From Phoebastria nigripes (Eukaryota; Chordata; Aves; Procellariiformes; Diomedeidae), in contig JAYKAV010000411.1 in NCBI GenBank assembly GCA_035582835.1, positions 1,710,083 to 1,774,082 of the forward strand: a stretch of 64,000 bases of DNA. Reading direction: 5' to 3'. A program made the position numbers and the translations under genes. Position 1 is the first letter of the stretch. Each line of letters starts with the position of its first letter. The notes under the pieces are model-generated. The model was not told the DNA's origin. It searched no databases and worked only from the letters and a program-made list of their open reading frames with translations. Below, one piece after another: positions 22,463-34,529 of this stretch.

Positions 22463-24780
22463 GTGTATTGAAGTTGCTGATCTATAGAACTGACCCTTGT
22501 GCCTGGTACATTCTATATTATAATAAAGGCCTTTTTGCAGGAAGTGACCCTACTATTTTTTTGCAAAGAATGAAAACATCTGGGTGCATCAATCTCTGTT
22601 GGAATTTTTCACAAAATAAAGCTAATCCTATTCCTTTCCCCACTGCAGCTGATCCTGAATTGAGATATATAGTTCACTCTTAAATGTTCAGATGACTTCT
22701 ACACAAGTGGAATCTGTAATAAAAACTTCGGTAAGCTTCTTTTGCCAATGTTTGAAAACTAAGGAACTCGTAAATAATAAAATCATGTGGTAGCCTTGGC
22801 AGGATGGTGTTCAAACAGCCCATACTCTTCTGTTAAGTGTGAATTCAATGTGTCATCAGTCAGTGGGGAAAAAATGCACTGATCCTAGCTGTATGAGTGC
22901 TTGCAGAAGGGGAGGCTGGACCGTAGATGCAGCCTAGAGCACAAGATGTGGAAGCAGCTCTAGCCCTAGAGCACCCCATGCTCCCTGCGGCATTTTTTGG
23001 GATCTCTGTCTGCAGGATGGCACTACTGGGAGTAGGGAGCAGGCTATTCCCTTCCCTCGCTCAGTCCCAGCAGCGACTCCTTCGCTTTGAACCTTGTTTA
23101 GTGCCTTGTACCCTTGCTCTGTCTCCTCCGCACGCAGGATCAGAGAGGGACGAGTAGCTGAACAATGCAATATTCCCTCGTGCAAAGCTCCCTGGACTCA
23201 ACGGGAATTTTGCCAGTGCAAGATTGGATCCCACTAATGGAAAAAGACTTACTTGGGGGAAGGACTAGATCAATGCACTATTGTTCCCTATGCTATATTT
23301 AAATGCATGTATTTCATGGAAAATATAAAAATTAAACTTGTACACCACATGTCTCCGTAGCCCCTATGAATAATTGGAGCTATTCATTTACTGCACTGGC
23401 GTAAAGCGCCTGTTGTTCAGAACAGGGCACTGGCTTTCCTATCTCCTCTTCAGCAGTGGTGATGAGAGAATAATTGTGGTGGCAGCAGACAAAGGTACTG
23501 ATTTTTGCAGAGATGACTGGCCAGGCTGGGGGTAAACTGAGCTTTGCTTATTCCTTCCCCACCTGGGTTCCTGGTCTGACTTGAGTTTTAATTTATTTTG
23601 TTGGTTTAAATTTGTGATAAACATGTGGATTAATTTCACATGCCTGGTGAGCATTAAAGGACAGCTGCTCTTTGCCACTTCCCTTTAGCAGATAAATGTC
23701 TTTGTTATTTTTGTATTTGTTTTCCCCCATTGGTTTTGTATTTATCAGTTTTTCTAATTAAAACAACAACATCAGATGAATGGATGCTATTTCTGAAAAG
23801 AAAAAGCCCGCTGCCCCCAATACAGACAGTCAGTGTCATTTTGCTGACGGGATGCTTTGCTTTTAAGAAAATCTGGCATTTGAGCTTTTCCTTGGCTTTT
23901 GAGAGGAGCCAAATGCATAATTCACTCGGCCTCTGTGCGCTACTTTTGAATTCTGCTGTGGCTCCATTTGCAAGAGAATAGCGGGAAGGATGTACAGTGC
24001 CTACTTCTTTCTTGCGCTTGTGACACAGAAAGAAGGAGTGTTGGTTTGATTAACTATAGGCCACTGAAGAGACAGATGAAAAGTGGCAAAATGTAAATGA
24101 ACTCTCTCCCAGCTACTTTCATTGTTTGCCATCGCTTGTGTATAATGGCCCATGACACCGAGAACACAGTTTCTTGAAAACTGGTATTGTGTAAGCTTTC
24201 ATTGGTGGACTCTGAGGGCATACCTAGGATTTTGGAGATGCATCTTTAGGAATGGAGAAATCCCCCACAGGCTTGAGCATACAATGAATGTGATGGCTGT
24301 TTTTGAGGTGATACCAGTGGCACCACTTTAGGTGTGAAATGGTGTGGGACACCTGCAGTGGATGCCTGTGCACACAATTTTGCAGGAGCAGGTTTTGAAA
24401 CCTGAGCTGTTGAGTGTGGTGTTACCGTGGCTTAGTGTTAAAAGCCTTGTTTTTCTTGCCTGAGACTCGCTCCCTTGCAGCGGTAAGGCTCTAGCTAGTA
24501 TAAACAGCTATCCCTGAATGCTCTCTCTTGTCTGACTTGAGGAAGGTTTGAGCTTCTTTTCCCCAATTCCCAGGCTGACAAAGATTGGAGGATGGTGAAG
24601 GTGTATGGCAGAGCCACTAGGATGAGACAAAAACATCCCTTGCTTAGGCATATGATCGGATCGAGGTTGTTGGAGGGAGAATCACTGTCATTCAAACTCT
24701 TGGGAAGGTGGTCATGAAGAGGGAGAAATGGCGAGATATCCACAGTCTGAAGAGCCTCAGATTCCCAGGAGAGAAAACTA
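22463..24780. other. Gene-free interval; possible conserved non-coding block at 23780-24140
   Basis: No exon recognised. It holds a relic of the TTGACTTCAATGG-type repeat at 23187-23234. The stretch 23780-24140 is free of low complexity and contains ATGCATAATTCA, an octamer/homeodomain-like site, so it may be regulatory. That is weakly supported. Confidence 0.4.
23187..23234. repeat. Relic of TTGACTTCAATGG-type interspersed repeat
   Basis: GGACTCAACGGGAATTTTGC followed by CAGTGCAAGATTGGATCCCA matches the familiar sauropsid repeat segment in which a GACTTCAATGGGAGTTTTGC core is followed by a GGATTGGGCCC-like end. Identity is judged by eye. Confidence 0.5.
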
Positions 24781-24787
24781 GAAAAAT

Positions 24788-24874
24788 GGGTTGGGGTTTT
24801 TTTGTTTGTTTTGTTTGTTTGGGGGTTTTTGTTTGTTTGTTTGTGGTTTTTTGGTTTTTTTCTTTTTTTTTTTT
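24788..24874 (+). repeat. TTTG/TTTGG low-complexity tract
   Basis: GTTTGTTT units, G runs of 2-5 and long T runs. ORFs of Phe, Val, Cys and Gly here, and of Lys, Gln and Thr on the other strand, are artefacts. Confidence 0.9.
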
Positions 24875-24942
24875 AAAGACAGGACAGGTGAGAAATGTAT
24901 AGAATATCTGCTGTACCTCTGCATCTCTTGGCTTACTTTGCA

Positions 24943-25000
24943 GTGGGGGGGTGGGGGTGGTGTGTGTGTTCTGTGGCTTTTGTTTGTTTGTTTGTTTTTT
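24943..25000 (+). repeat. G-run then TG/TTTG low-complexity tract
   Basis: G7-T-G5 (24945-24957), then TGTGTGTG and GTTTGTTTG units. The G runs could form a quadruplex on the + strand. Confidence 0.85.
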
Positions 25001-25059
25001 AAAAAGAGCCACATAGCTTTATTTTTTTTTTTTTCCCTACCTATATTCATCCTGTAATA

Positions 25060-28000
25060 TTACCAGGGATGGTATTCTTCTGCTTTTCTCTGCTAGATGT
25101 TTTCCAAGTTCTCTGCAAGTATTAAATCTGTTATTTTTCCTACTGGTCCAACAGCAAAGAAAAACAACTTCACTTCTCTTAGCATAGATTTGACCATAAA
25201 TACTTCCTTGCAGTATAGTGATGGCAAGCAGTGCAGTAGCATGACAATAAAATCACCTTAGATACCAGAGATAGTTGCCTGTAGTGGGTAAATGTAAAAC
25301 ATTGCAGAAATCTTAAGGTGATATATTGGTAAGGGTGTGAAAATCCTGAACACCCCACTTTGACAGATGATATATGCCGAGACGGTATCGTTAACGAGGT
25401 CTGTGTTTCTGAAAGCAACCTTTAACTGGAAAGGTAAAATTTGCATGCATTGTAAACACCTGGTGTGGGTAGAGGGACAACTTCTGCCCAGATTTCCTGG
25501 CGGGGTCTCTTCTGCACACAAGGCTTGTGCAGAGATAAGCAGTGCAAAACCTTGCTTTGGCGAGAAGGTAAATCTCAGCCTCAGCTAACTCACAACCTAC
25601 CCAGTTTGATTTGGTCTGCTCAAGCTGTGGCACCATTTGTGGTGTGAGGACTACTCAGTCTGAGAGTGCCTAAGCACAAACACCAGACAAGTGGTGAACC
25701 TGGGATTTGCACGAGTGAATATGGACAGCCATCAGTTGCTGAGAGGTGTGCAGCTGGTGTGACTTGAGTCATGGCGCTACTTTCCTGTTGGAATGAGATA
25801 CGAGTAGGGGCACCGCACAGTTTGAAGCTAACAGCAAGTGCTAAATGGCCCCCTCGCAGCATCGGGTTGCAGCACTCCTGTATCTGCTTTGGCACCTGAG
25901 CTGCACCCACTGCCAAAAGCTGTCCCAGCATCTCCCTGCCCCAAACACATCCCCAGTGTGTGCTGGCACAGACATACCTGGAAGCCAGCTTGGGAAACGG
26001 ATCCAAATGAAAGCAGCTCAGCAAATACAGCCCAAATACTTAGCTTTTGCTGAGATTAGCTTCCCAATTCTGGTTTGCTGTGTGGCCTCCTGGTTGTTTG
26101 TGCTGGTCTCAATGTGGGGTGAGCAGTTGGACAGGGTCAGACTGTGCATTCAGGATCAATATGGCCTTATACTGCCCTTGAGATGCTCATGAAACTAGGC
26201 TTTAGATTTGCTAAAATGTGGTTTCCTGTTTTTTAGTGAAGTGTTCACTTTCTTTGGTATTCGGGGAAGAGTGCTAGTGGTCCTAAGCTAGCATCACAGC
26301 ACTAAGCCTACAGGTTTATTATTTACGTTGCCATAGAGGGTATGATTGCCCCAAAATAAATTAAGAAGTTGACAAGCTAAAACACATGGAATTACATTAA
26401 AAGAAATTGTTCCTCTTATTTTTTTTTTTTTAATGTGGATTATTTATTGTTGGTGGACAGTGCAGCATGAGAAGGTGGTGTGGAGAACTGCCTCTGTGAG
26501 ACAGTCATTCTAGTGTCTAGAGGACCTTAACACCCGCCCCCCCCGCATCTATATACAAAGTCCTGGTATATTAGTGGTGGATCTCTTCCAGTTATCACCC
26601 AGGCATCCCAGGCAAACTGGGGCACTTGCCCTCTTATTTCACACTTTTTTAGGGGAGGACCCTGCCCCCCGCCCCCAAACCTGAAAAACAACAACAACAA
26701 AAAACTGGGCAGTGAACCTAGAATGTGTTAGATCAATGCAGACACCATGAAAAATAACTGGGACGTGCCTCTGTGGCTTTTGATGTAGCTATGGCTCTTG
26801 CTGAAACTAACAGATGCAAAAGCTAACTGCCAGATATCCAGCATGTGTGCCAATGCTGACAAACCTGCCAGATGCCTGGCAGCTGGTCTTGCCCCAACTC
26901 CAGTGGCTTTCTTGTATATAGATTGCCTTTTGAACAAAAAAAAATGTTTCTCTGAGCTATCTCATGAAAGCATCTTCCCATAAATACAGTGTTTTTTTAA
27001 AAGTCAATAATCTACTGAGTTCATGTTAGAAGGAACAAGGATGCTGAAGCCTTGATAATCTTTATCCAGTATAAGTCAAGCTTTTTGGGGTGTAGCTTAG
27101 TTGTCGAAATTGGATGGTCTGCAATTCAGAGTGTAAATGGTCATTCTGTCCCCTACAGCAAGGGTTGTTATATGTAAGCCAACTGGGCAGGTTGGAGAGA
27201 AAAAGCTATTTGGATTTTTATAAACAAAGCTTTTGCTGTTCCAGGCTACGATGCTGAAAGGAAATCAATGTTTTTCCACCAAATGTGGTTTTATCTGGCC
27301 AGAATAAACAGTTATGACAGGATATTGGTGCTAAATTTATTAATAGTCTTCTCTAGCTTTGACATTCTGGGAAAAATTACCTGAGATAGCCAGAAAAAGT
27401 TAAATTCACCTCAGTTTTTTTCCTTTACTTCCTGTTTAAGCTTCAGTTAGATATATAACAGCTTATATAACAGTTTAAACAGCTAACCTGGAATATACCA
27501 TGCAATAATAATAATAATTTTAAAAAAATGTAGAAATACAGTTGAGGCTAGGATAAAAATATCCCCTGAAGAGGAGTATATAACATGATCCTACAAGGAA
27601 CAGAATCTCCAAACCAACCATTAACTTGATGCTGATATTTTTAACAACTTCATGCTGCAGCTTGTACTAATAATTTTCAGGAAATACTATTTCTTTCTGT
27701 TCAGATTACAGGGCAGGTGGGTTGACTTGCAGCTCTTAGTGTGTGAGCTTCACTTCCAGGTTCTTTAAGGTCAGATTTCATTTCGTCCATCACTAAATTC
27801 ATGAGACTCTCATGTTCTCCAAATGATGCTCCAAAATGTTCCTTGAAGGATGGGAATCACCACAGTCTGGGTCTGCAAATCTTTTATTGGGTGTTGGCTC
27901 TTGCAGAGGATGAGTGGTTTTTGCTGTGTGTTATGCCCCAAACCCTCTTGAATCTGTCACTTCCTTCTGTGGGCTTACTGTCAGCACGCTCACAAGATGA

Positions 28001-30970
28001 GATCGGACGGCTTTATTTGCAGTCTGAAGTATTTTATCATCTTATGTTTCGTGCTTATAAATTTTTCCAAATACAGACACCAATGCTCCAACTGAATTCT
28101 TGCTGCCAAACACCCAAGAACAGCCTGATTATCTCTGAATGTACAAGATGCTCATTACAAAGGTCATAAATCTACAAACTTGTGTAGGTTTGGTGCAGAT
28201 CATGAGTAGGTGCATCAGTTTTGGCAGAGCAGCAATGCTATACTGTAATTTACAGAGAGAAATCGGAAAATGAATACACCTTTCCACTTGCAGCTTCATG
28301 TGTGAATTCTGTTCTGCTTAATCTGCTGCAAACCTCTTTCTTTTTTCCCCACTTGTTTTAAACTTTGCACTTAGCCAGACTAAATTATACCACTGCTCCT
28401 AGTGTTTTTGAAGCACCTTTGCTTACTTTGGGAGGTATGGAGAGGAATGCTTTGAAAAATCAGTTATTATTATATGAGTCTCTTTTAGGTAAAGGTAACT
28501 GTAGCACTCTAGTTGCTCTGTGTTTGAAATATTCTATCAAAACCACCATTTGCTCTTTAACCCAAGTTACCAAACACACTGAAAATGAAAGAGCTCATTC
28601 AGGGCTGTGGTCCTGCCAAGCTGTGGCCATATGTGTTTCCCAGGACCTTATTTACGAATGAGTTCCACCTTCCCAGACTTGTAAGAGATTCAAGAATATG
28701 AAATTTTCAGAAAGGATAAAAAGAATCACTTATTTGCTTGCCCTATGAAGAACTGTTTAGCAAGATCACTGTGAGGTGTTTTGCCTGTTGAATGAAGACT
28801 GAAAAGGAGCTTATTTACCCCTAAAGTGAAGTATGTTGCAAAACTGGAAAATACATAACTCTGCTGCCCCAGAGTCAAAGGCCTTGGCAAGTCTGCTGAC
28901 TTGCTTAAGAAAAGGTATAAGGCAGGATTTGGTCTTTGAGCCCAGTTCCTCATGCCTACCCCAATTTATACATTGATTATTTTACCATAAAAGACTTTTT
29001 AAAACTTAATCTTTTGAACTCCTAATCCTGTTCCTTTTTTGAATACCTTTAAGTGAAGCACAGGGGAAGAACCAGATAAGACATGAGTGAAGCTGGTTTT
29101 TAAGTGATATGAAATTGTCCATTCTGTTGTGCATAAGGGTGTACAGAGGTAATGAGCCTGTACCTTGATATGAGGTTGTACTGGTAGATGCTGAGGCAAG
29201 GCTGAGAAGAAGATTACTAGGCCAATTACTGCTGGCATATGGCACTAATGGATGGACTCTGGATTTCCTCTCATCTGATATTTCCCCTCTTGGTTTTGCT
29301 TAGCTTTATAGCTGTGTTAATGTGCTCCTTCCTATTGCGAGGAGCCTGGAGGTAGGAGTTACCCCCAAATGGTGGAATGAAACCACTCCAGTTGTCTCCA
29401 CAGTGCCCTGTCTCTCTCCCTGTCTTCCCTCTCTTGCTATCCTGCCATCAGGTAGACCACTTGGTCAGGCTGAGCAGCAGGTACCGGTCCTGCCATGTCT
29501 TCCAGCAGGAGCAGAAGTCATCTAGCAACCACCTGTGGAAGCTTTTATCCTGCCTCCATACTGATGCAGCACAAGGGAATGGCGATCAAGTATCTCAGCA
29601 TCCATCTACCTCCTGCTACTAGGAATGGCCTCTGCAGTTGCCTTCTTATGAAGGCTACCTACCACCGCAGTGAGGGCTGGAAATCTTGTCGCGCAAAGTG
29701 TGGAAGAATGACAGTGAAAGGCAAAGGGCACTTATCAGCACAAGCTGCCTCTGTCCTTGGGGCAGATAAAGGAGTGTTTTTGCTGGCTCACTTCATGAGA
29801 GAGTTCTTCTGAATTCTGGAAAATAAGCGACAAATCGGATGTTTTAGTCTGTGTATTGAAACCGGGGGTGAGGTTGGGAAGGTTTAGGCAAGCAGCCAGG
29901 ATGTGGAGAGTAAGGCATGTTCTCTCAAGCAAAAGAAGAGCAGGGACAAGTGTGGGAAGTGGTAGCACTCACCCATGCCATCCAAGCCTTCTGCGTAAAA
30001 TTAGGTCCAGAAATTTGTATATCTGAAGGAAGTGAAGAAACTGCTGCCTAAGAAATGAAACGCTCCCCTCCACCGGCTGCTTGAAACTTCCATTTACGTG
30101 GACTTCAACCCAGAGGAAGGTTTCCAGGACAAAGTAGCTTATGGACCAGGTTGTTTGGAAAAACCTTGATCCACAGTGGGAAGTGAGGGATACAGCTGTT
30201 ATGGTCTCCATGTCTCTATACGGCTGCGATGCCTGGGCAAGTGAATGCAGGTGGAACCAGCCCAAAGGCTGTTGCACAATTTCATTCTACAAGTGTTGGC
30301 TCATTGCTGTCAACCTCGGCACAGACCTCCGGCGGGCTTGGGCACTGCGGGTATTGTAGCACATCGGTCTGCAAGGGAACAGAAGGCCGCTTTGATCTGC
30401 GGGGCAATGAGGGGAGAGAGGGGCTGGGCATGAATAGATGTTGTGGGTCATGGGGAGCCCCGTATGGTGACCCCATCTCCCCAAGGAAACACGGCTCTTG
30501 CCCAGGCTGTCTGTCTTCATGGACACAATGCAGTAGCTCGTACTCCCAACAGGGACGCATCCCCTGGAGGAAGCTATTTAACAGCAAATTGGCCTGGTAA
30601 TTTTTAGTGATGACCTTGTGTTAATTACAAGTTGCTATATTAGTAAATCCCTTCTGAAGGCCAGCTGTTGTGTTGGCATTAACTCCCAGACTCAAAATCA
30701 ACTGCTTGTTTACTAAGTCCCAGGGCAATCAAAACTCCCCCCCCTTTACTGTTTTTATTCAGCTCAGCACAGCCAGGTGATGAACCCTTTACCCTTCTCC
30801 CTTTTCACTGTGTCTTCCTGCCTAGCTGCTTGAATGGACCATGTCTGATAGACTTCTCCTTGCTAAGTCCTGGGTGTTTGCTTGCCTCACTGTGGGATGT
30901 TGGCACCCCCGTCCTGGATCAACGCTCTGAGAGGCGTTGTACATAGAGAAAACTGGCAGTCTGTCCACTA
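25060..30970. other. Gene-free interval without clear repeats
   Basis: Only short ORFs, often overlapping on both strands (for example 25620-26024 - against 25838-26192 +), and none with a recognisable domain. C-runs occur at about 26535-26545 and 26660-26675. A stretch near 25680-25700 weakly recalls a SINE tail. Nothing else can be supported. Confidence 0.55.
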
Positions 30971-30974
30971 AGGG

Positions 30975-31520
30975 TCTTGGCACATAATCAATAGATCAAG
31001 GGAAGTGATCATCTGCTATTCAGCCCTCGCTAGATCACATCCAAGAGCTACATCCTGGTTTGGGCTCCCTAGTACAAGAAACCAGAGTGATTTCAGCAGA
31101 GGCCACCACCACTTGCCCTGTGAGGACAGGCTGAGGGATTTGGGCTTGCTCAGCCTGGAGAAGAGGTGGCTTTGTGGAGGGATGAACAGCAGCCCATCAG
31201 TGTCTGCAGGGAGGTTACTGAGGGGATGGAGCCAGGCTATGCACAACACTGCATGGTGAGAGGGTGAGTGACAACAGGCATAAATTGAAATGAGAGGTTC
31301 AGACTGGACATAAGGAGAAACCTTTTCCCCCATGAAGACGGTCAGGCAGCGGAGCAGGTGCCCAGGGTGGCTGTGCCGTCTCTGTCCTTGGAGGCTGCAA
31401 AGACTAGACTAGATAAAACCCTGAGCAACTTGGTCTGACCTCACAGCTAAGCTTGCTTTGAGCAGGGAGGTTGGACAAGAAACCTTATTGGGGTTCCTTC
31501 TAACCTGTATTCTCCAATGA
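30975..31520 (+). mobile_element. Degraded CR1 LINE 3' fragment
   Basis: The + strand carries the CR1 order: TAGATCAAGGGAAGTGATCA, TATTCAGCCCTCGCTAGATC, CTGGTTTGGGCTCCCTAGTA, then coding for DRLRDLGLLSLEKRW, then AGACTGGACATAAGGAGAAA, CCCAGGGTGGCTGTGCCGTC, TTGGAGGCTGC, and the 3' UTR-like GGGGTTCCTTCTAACCTGTA with a decayed TTCTCCAATG tail. The reading frame is broken and internal parts are missing, so it is an old, dead copy truncated at its 5' end. CR1 copies usually lack target-site duplications, so ends are approximate. Confidence 0.88.
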
Positions 31521-31639
31521 GAAGTGTTTAGAAAATTGAACCAGTAGGAAAGTCTACATTCCCTAGAAATCAAACACGGCTTGCTCGCAAGTGCATTTCA
31601 TATAGGAGTGAAGATTGGAACCAAATCAGCCCAAGTATG

Positions 31640-31770
31640 CAAAATACTACATTTATACAGTGTCCCCCACTGTAAATCTCAAAGCACACAGAAAAATGCA
31701 AGACAAGGCTTTCTGTGCCTATTTCATAGACAAGGCATTTGCATTTTATGTGCCTAAAATTTATCCCTTT
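31640..31770 (+). repeat. Possible MIR/L2-like relic
   Basis: ACATTTATACAGTGTCCCCC, AATCTCAAAGCACA and CTATTTCATAGACAAGG follow the order of the amniote SINE segment TTTATAGCACC, TCTCAAAGCACTTTACA, CATTTTACAGATGAGG. Heavily diverged. Confidence 0.4.
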
Positions 31771-31863
31771 GTTTCCTTATCTATCAGTCTCATCCATCAG
31801 AAAGCGATTTGTATTAAAGGCATTGAATGTGTCAGCTAGAATAGATTTTTATCTGGATACTGA

Positions 31864-31916
31864 TTTGTTTGTTTGTTTGGTTTTTTGTTTGCTTGGGTTT
31901 TTTTTGTTTTTTTTTC
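31864..31916 (+). repeat. GTTTG/T-rich low-complexity tract
   Basis: GTTTGTTTGTTTGG units followed by T runs on the + strand. Confidence 0.85.
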
Positions 31917-33420
31917 CCAAGGGTTCCTTCTCTGTCTCCTCCTGAAGACTCTAAGGAAGTCTTGTATGTGTCCCTCCTATCACAAGCGTCTCATCACCAG
32001 TGAAAGCTGCAAAGCAAACGTACTTCTGTGCAGTTCTTCTGCCCCATGTATTCTGAGTATGTGTCTGTACACGGTTACATGCTGTAGCTTCCCCTTGCCC
32101 CCAGCCCAGCTCCCCTGCTGTGGGGCTGCCTGCTGAGGGGCATATGCAGGCACCATGCACAGTGACGGTGGCAAGTCCTGCTTTCGTGTTCCCCTCGCGG
32201 GGGGGCTCCCGTGCAAGTGCGATGCAGCTGGAAAACTGAGCATACACCCTTGCCTTCTTCCTTTCAATGGTCAGGCTAGTGTTTTCAGACAAATAATAAA
32301 GTGAGTTGGTTTTTTTTTAAACTCACCTGAGCAGGGGCACCTTGATGTTGTGGCAGGTATTGTGTACGTAACAGTAAGTGCATTTGCATTTTATCTGTGC
32401 CAGTCTGCAGCAAAGCCTTGGGTATGAGTATGTAGGTGGCATGTTGCTTACCATCCCTGTGTGCTCTCTTGGTAAACCCCCGTTCCTGTCTTGACTGTTA
32501 ATGATATTGGTTATATGTGTGCACTGCCCTCTTTGTAGAAGGTGCTTTCCTTCCTGTGTGAGTATTACCTTCAATCGGAGGTGGTTTTTGTTTTGCTTTT
32601 TTTAGCAGTTTTCCTAAGTTGCATCTGCCTCTTTGTACCAATATATACCCAGTCAACAACATGCTTCTATAAGGCTTGCAGTCAGTTAATTGTAGCTGCT
32701 TCACTGCAGAGTTCAGGTGCATTTAAAATCCGTAGGCCTGTCAACACTTGGGAAGTCTTGCCATATGCATGACTTGAAGGCAGATGCTCCCGGGCCACGT
32801 TCCTGCTGGATGTCACGCGCGTGCTGTTGGCTGATGTGTGAGTGGCGTAGTGTTGTCTGGGGGTGGTTACTGCTTTCTGTCAAGGAAGAGGATTTTGTGG
32901 GCTCGATGAAAGGACAACACATGTATACGGAATCGGTGATAAATGTGTTGCTGTACAGATTTAGGAGTTGTTTACTTCTGTGTGTCGGAAATGGTCGAAG
33001 TAGACCAAATGCACACAGCGAGGAAGGGAAGGGGTGTGACAGTCCCTCAGGAAGAGTGGCGAGAAGTTAGGGTTAGTACTCCCTTATTTTGTCTATTAAT
33101 TAAGTTGGAAGGCGGAGCTTTACACTTGAACAAAAATGTATGGCTCTTAGCAAAGGCGGGCAGTTGAGTAAGATCTGAAGAGATGGTATTTTAGCAGTAC
33201 AAGAGGAAAGTTTTGCAGGCAGTGTTGCAACGGGGAGGGAGGTATCCCCAGAGTCAGGAGTCTAAAACATGCACCTTCTACTGCCCTTTATGTTAGCCTG
33301 TCATGTTTGTGCAGAATTGGTGTAGCTTTAGATCAGGTGTAAAGGAGCAGATGCAAATACTTTTCTAGGTGCATTTGTGTTGGCTGGAGAGATGGCCAGC
33401 ATCCCCAGTGCTTTGACGGG

Positions 33421-33524
33421 GTGTGGGTGGTGTGTGGGGTTTTTTTGTTTGTTTGTTGGTTTGCGGTATGGTTTTTGGTTTGGTTTTTTTGGGGGGTGTT
33501 TTTTTGTTTGTTTGTTTTTGTTTT
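33421..33524 (+). repeat. TG/TTTG low-complexity tract ending at AATAAA
   Basis: GTGGTGTGTGGGG, GTTTGTTTG, GGTTTTTTTGGGGGG and TTTGTTTGTTT units, followed by AATAAA near 33525-33530. The AATAAA is in a chance context and no transcript is evident. Confidence 0.85.
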
Positions 33525-33631
33525 AATAAAGTTTACTACTAGGATCCCCAAAGAGAAGAAACTGGATCTTGAGTTAACGATGTAAAAATTATTCTCTGTA
33601 ACTTAAGCAAGAAAATTTCTCCCAAGCAGAT

Positions 33632-33705
33632 TATAGATATATACACATATGTGTATGTAAAAAACATATATTAAATATATAGTATAAAAATATAATTTAA
33701 ATAAA
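33632..33705. repeat. AT-rich block with a 16-bp palindrome
   Basis: ATACACATATGTGTAT at 33641-33656 is a perfect palindrome, followed by ATATATTAAATATATAG-type sequence. It is probably a decayed AT/CA microsatellite. Confidence 0.7.
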
Positions 33706-34255
33706 AAACCCCACCCTGGTCTTAAAGGTGGATAAGTTGTTCAAAATTAACGAGATCCCCTGACTTCCCAGGAACTCTGCTGGAAACTCGCAGCCTCCTG
33801 CTCCCCCACTGCCTTCTGCCTCCCAGCTCTGTAGTGAGCAGTCCTGGTATCAAAGGCGAGCTTTGGGCCCAGCCGAGGCACCGCAGAGGGAGCAAGTACT
33901 GACTTAGTGTCTGACCTGTCCTTGATTATAAGCGCTTCCAACTCGGGCAAAATCACAACTTTACTCATTTTAAAAAAAGGTGCAGAGAAATTAATGCAGA
34001 GAGCATTTTCAAAGGGCTTATTTTTCTGTTCATTAGCTTCTTATGACAAAGATTTTCTAATCAGCAGGATGGTACTGAAAAGAAAGAATTAAGAAATGCC
34101 AGGGAGTGATACTAATGGGGCTGTGTCTATACCCTCTCTATAAATGCAATGTGTGTGCGCTTTCAGTGGCACATTTCCTTTCTTAGGGAGTAGGACGGCT
34201 ACATTTTGTAGTTACTTCTGGCTGCCATTGCTTTTGTAGCAAAATAATCTCCTTG

Positions 34256-34269
34256 TCACTAGAGGCCAC
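34256..34269 (+). promoter_or_regulatory. CTCF-like motif (+)
   Basis: TCACTAGAGGCCAC matches 12 of 14 positions of the CTCF core CCASYAGRKGGCRS. Motif match by eye only; mismatches at the first C and one core G lower its likely strength. Confidence 0.25.
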
Positions 34270-34472
34270 TGCAAAAGTTTACGCTTTTGCTCAGAGCAGC
34301 TAAAATAATTCATGTCACCACTACAGTATATCACCTTGTTACAGTGCATATCTGCAGGGCCAGAGCAAGGTTTTTCCACTGCCCCAGGCAGGTACAAAAT
34401 TGTTGCCTAGATAAGAAAGGGCACCACCAGAATTGCTGCCGGCAGTCTGAACTGCTCCTCTGCCGTGACTTG

Positions 34473-34486
34473 CTGCCCTCTAGTAG
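34473..34486 (-). promoter_or_regulatory. CTCF-like motif (-)
   Basis: Read on the minus strand, CTACTAGAGGGCAG matches 13 of 14 positions of CCASYAGRKGGCRS. It lies about 200 bases from the + motif at 34256, in convergent orientation. Confidence 0.35.
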
Positions 34487-34529
34487 AGGTGGCAAGAAGG
34501 CGGCATGTGGCCAAATTTTAGCTGCTCCC

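Larger units (their letters stand above)
31920..34250. other. Gene-free interval with low-complexity tracts
   Basis: No exon recognised. It contains the TG/T tract at 33421-33524 and an AT-rich block at 33632-33705. Overlapping short ORFs at 31951-32292 (-) and 32713-33070 (both strands) have no recognisable domain. Confidence 0.5.

Noticed and set aside
24791..25057. 88-codon + ORF rich in Phe, Cys and Leu, like a membrane peptide
   Set aside because: Translation of TTTG/T tracts; all similar ORFs at 22387, 36675, 36751 and 53842 have the same cause.
33641..33656. 16-bp palindrome ATACACATATGTGTAT
   Set aside because: Expected from a decayed CA/TA microsatellite, unlike the palindrome at 43346.
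34360..34510. Sequence near CAGGGCCAGAGCAAGG resembling a sauropsid interspersed repeat
   Set aside because: Similarity impression was too vague to name or bound; only the CTCF-like motif inside is reported.
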